Assembly (NCBI GenBank): GCA_965214635.1
Contig: OZ243964.1
Location: 620,001-684,000, forward strand
DNA: 64,000 nucleotides
Source: Bin90 sp965214635
GTDB lineage: Bacteria > Chloroflexota > Dehalococcoidia > Lucifugimonadales > JADFKI01
Direction of reading: 5' to 3'
Below the pieces are notes generated by a model. That model was not told the DNA's origin, did not search any database, and saw only the letters and a list, made by a program, of their open reading frames with translations. Positions 63,213 to 64,000 of this stretch are shown one piece after another. Numbering within the stretch: position 1 is the stretch's first letter; every line of letters starts with the position of its first letter. The translations under genes and the position numbers were made by a program.

Positions 63213-63253
63213 AACCCCCCTCCGTCGAGCGAACGCATCGGCGGAGGGGGGTT
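63213..63253. terminator. Terminator after the collagen-like gene
   Basis: AACCCCCCTCCG pairs perfectly with CGGAGGGGGGTT (12 bp). Confidence 0.75.
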
Positions 63254-63469
63254 CTGTGTGTGCCACTGTTGGCTTGGGCTTGCATCTAACAGACACGATG
63301 TGCGTGCCCAGCACTAGCCTAGCGCATGGGAATCTCTAATGACCTATGCAAAAAAACACTGGGATCGGCGGCGTTTAACCGATGCCCCGCATAGCGCCGG
63401 AAGAACGACGCTCACTGCTAGACAGGCGGCTGATAGCCCAAAGGCGCGTTGGGTGTGCTTGACGCAGTG

Positions 63470-64000
63470 TTAGGCGCCGGGGAGCGTATCTTGCTTGGAG
63501 GGTAAAGGCTTGGCAGGAACACCAGCGACGCGCGCATTGCGGGGGACATCTTTCGTGAGCACGGCGCCCGCCCCGGTGATTGCGCCCGCGCCGACGCTGA
63601 TGGGCGCAATCAACATCGTGTCGCAGCCGATGAATGCCCCATCGCCGATGTGCGTCTCGTGCTTGGCTATGCCGTCGTAGTTGCAGGTAACGGCGCCCGC
63701 GCCGATGTTCACATTAGCGCCGAGCGTAGCGTCGCCCATATAGCTAAAATGCCCCATTTTGCTGTGGCGTCCAATGCGGCTGTTCTTAACCTCTGCGGAT
63801 GTGCCGATATGAACGCCGCTTTCGATGCGTGCCCCGTCGCGGATGTGGCTGAAAGGCCCCACATCCACGCCCATTTCCAGCGTAGAACCACGCACCACCG
63901 ACGACATTACCTCACAGCCGTCGCCGATGTGCGAATCCTCGACCAGTGTGTTCGGCCCGATGCGGCAATTCTTGCCGATGAGTGTTGCACCGCTGATGTG
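63470..64000 (-). CDS. glmU: GlmU C-terminal part (5' end outside window)
   Basis: 177 codons in one frame to the window edge, with no start needed inside. The left-handed beta-helix hexapeptide repeats are clear (HISGATLIGKNCRIGP, HIGDG, GPFSHIRDGARIESG, HIGTSAEVKNSRIG). NIGAGAVTCNYDGIAKHETHIG is the GlmU acetyltransferase signature, followed by GAVLTKDVP. GlmU makes UDP-GlcNAc for cell-wall synthesis. The N-terminal uridylyltransferase domain lies outside the window. Confidence 0.85.
   Translation of the reverse strand, partial: HISGATLIGKNCRIGPNTLVEDSHIGDGCEVMSSVVRGSTLEMGVDVGPFSHIRDGARIESGVHIGTSAEVKNSRIGRHSKMGHFSYMGDATLGANVNIGAGAVTCNYDGIAKHETHIGDGAFIGCDTMLIAPISVGAGAITGAGAVLTKDVPRNARVAGVPAKPLPSKQDTLPGA

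Noticed and set aside
1..64000. tRNA, rRNA and CRISPR arrays
   Set aside because: No tRNA TPsiC-arm motif outside coding regions, no rRNA motifs and no regular spaced repeats were found by eye. Only a tool search would settle it.

Overview
The window looks like chromosome from a Chloroflexota bacterium, probably of the marine Dehalococcoidia/SAR202 type. The grounds are the mix of families rather than a marker gene: a mannosyltransferase-like/DUF2298 membrane protein, an F420-dependent NADP reductase, DUF1800, DUF3500, DUF6295, NIPSNAP, NHL-repeat and Uma2 proteins, a stand-alone molybdopterin dehydrogenase subunit, EtfAB and the Tat pathway. No rRNA, tRNA or CRISPR array was recognised.

Layout. 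1-12 kb: NHL and DUF1800 proteins, a 1,595-residue GT39/DUF2298 fusion, a coiled-coil nuclease-like protein, a thiol-dioxygenase-like cupin next to a four-domain rhodanese, and a Uma2 protein. 12-14 kb: a plant-type LRR surface protein behind a 25-nt poly-C tract. 14-26 kb: mostly minus-strand metabolic and catabolic genes (flavin reductase, DUF3500, NHL lyase-like, FabF, AlaX, amidase, VOC) with a plus-strand molybdenum dehydrogenase/FAH-fold pair. 26.4-30.3 kb: a four-gene type IV CBASS anti-phage operon bracketed by remnants of an insertion sequence. 30.3-35.3 kb: def-cca-secD-secF. 35.5-37.5 kb: a second, inverted copy of the LRR gene with its own 27-nt homopolymer. 37.6-49.2 kb: SDR, deacetylase-like, MBL, NpdG, an intact 1,066-bp IS, an EF-G paralogue, EtfBA and a sulfatase-fold enzyme. 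50-64 kb: a zinc-ribbon protein, MTHFR-like, LipA, an RNA methyltransferase, Maf, TatB-TatC with TatA nearby, a HemQ-like protein, two aminotransferases, a collagen-like lipoprotein, and GlmU at the edge.

The most interesting region is 26,389-30,264. It encodes a QueC-like enzyme (Cap9), a TGT-like protein (Cap10), a cGAS/DncV-like nucleotidyltransferase that begins Met-Gly-Gly, and a SLOG-like Rossmann protein as the presumed effector. IS fragments lie on both sides in the same orientation. The outer terminal repeats are kept and the inner ends are lost, as expected if the cassette had become a passenger of the IS. The parent IS is intact at 41,455-42,520, with a 9-bp target duplication and an A7 slippery site between its two transposase frames. 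A solo IS end lies at 11,949.

The second notable theme is variation of a surface protein. Two LRR genes about 23 kb apart form a 1.8-kb inverted repeat. Each has a long poly-C tract inside a short upstream frame whose stop codon overlaps, or abuts, the LRR start. In the second copy the start codon is changed to ATA. Recombination between the copies could invert the segment that holds the CBASS island.
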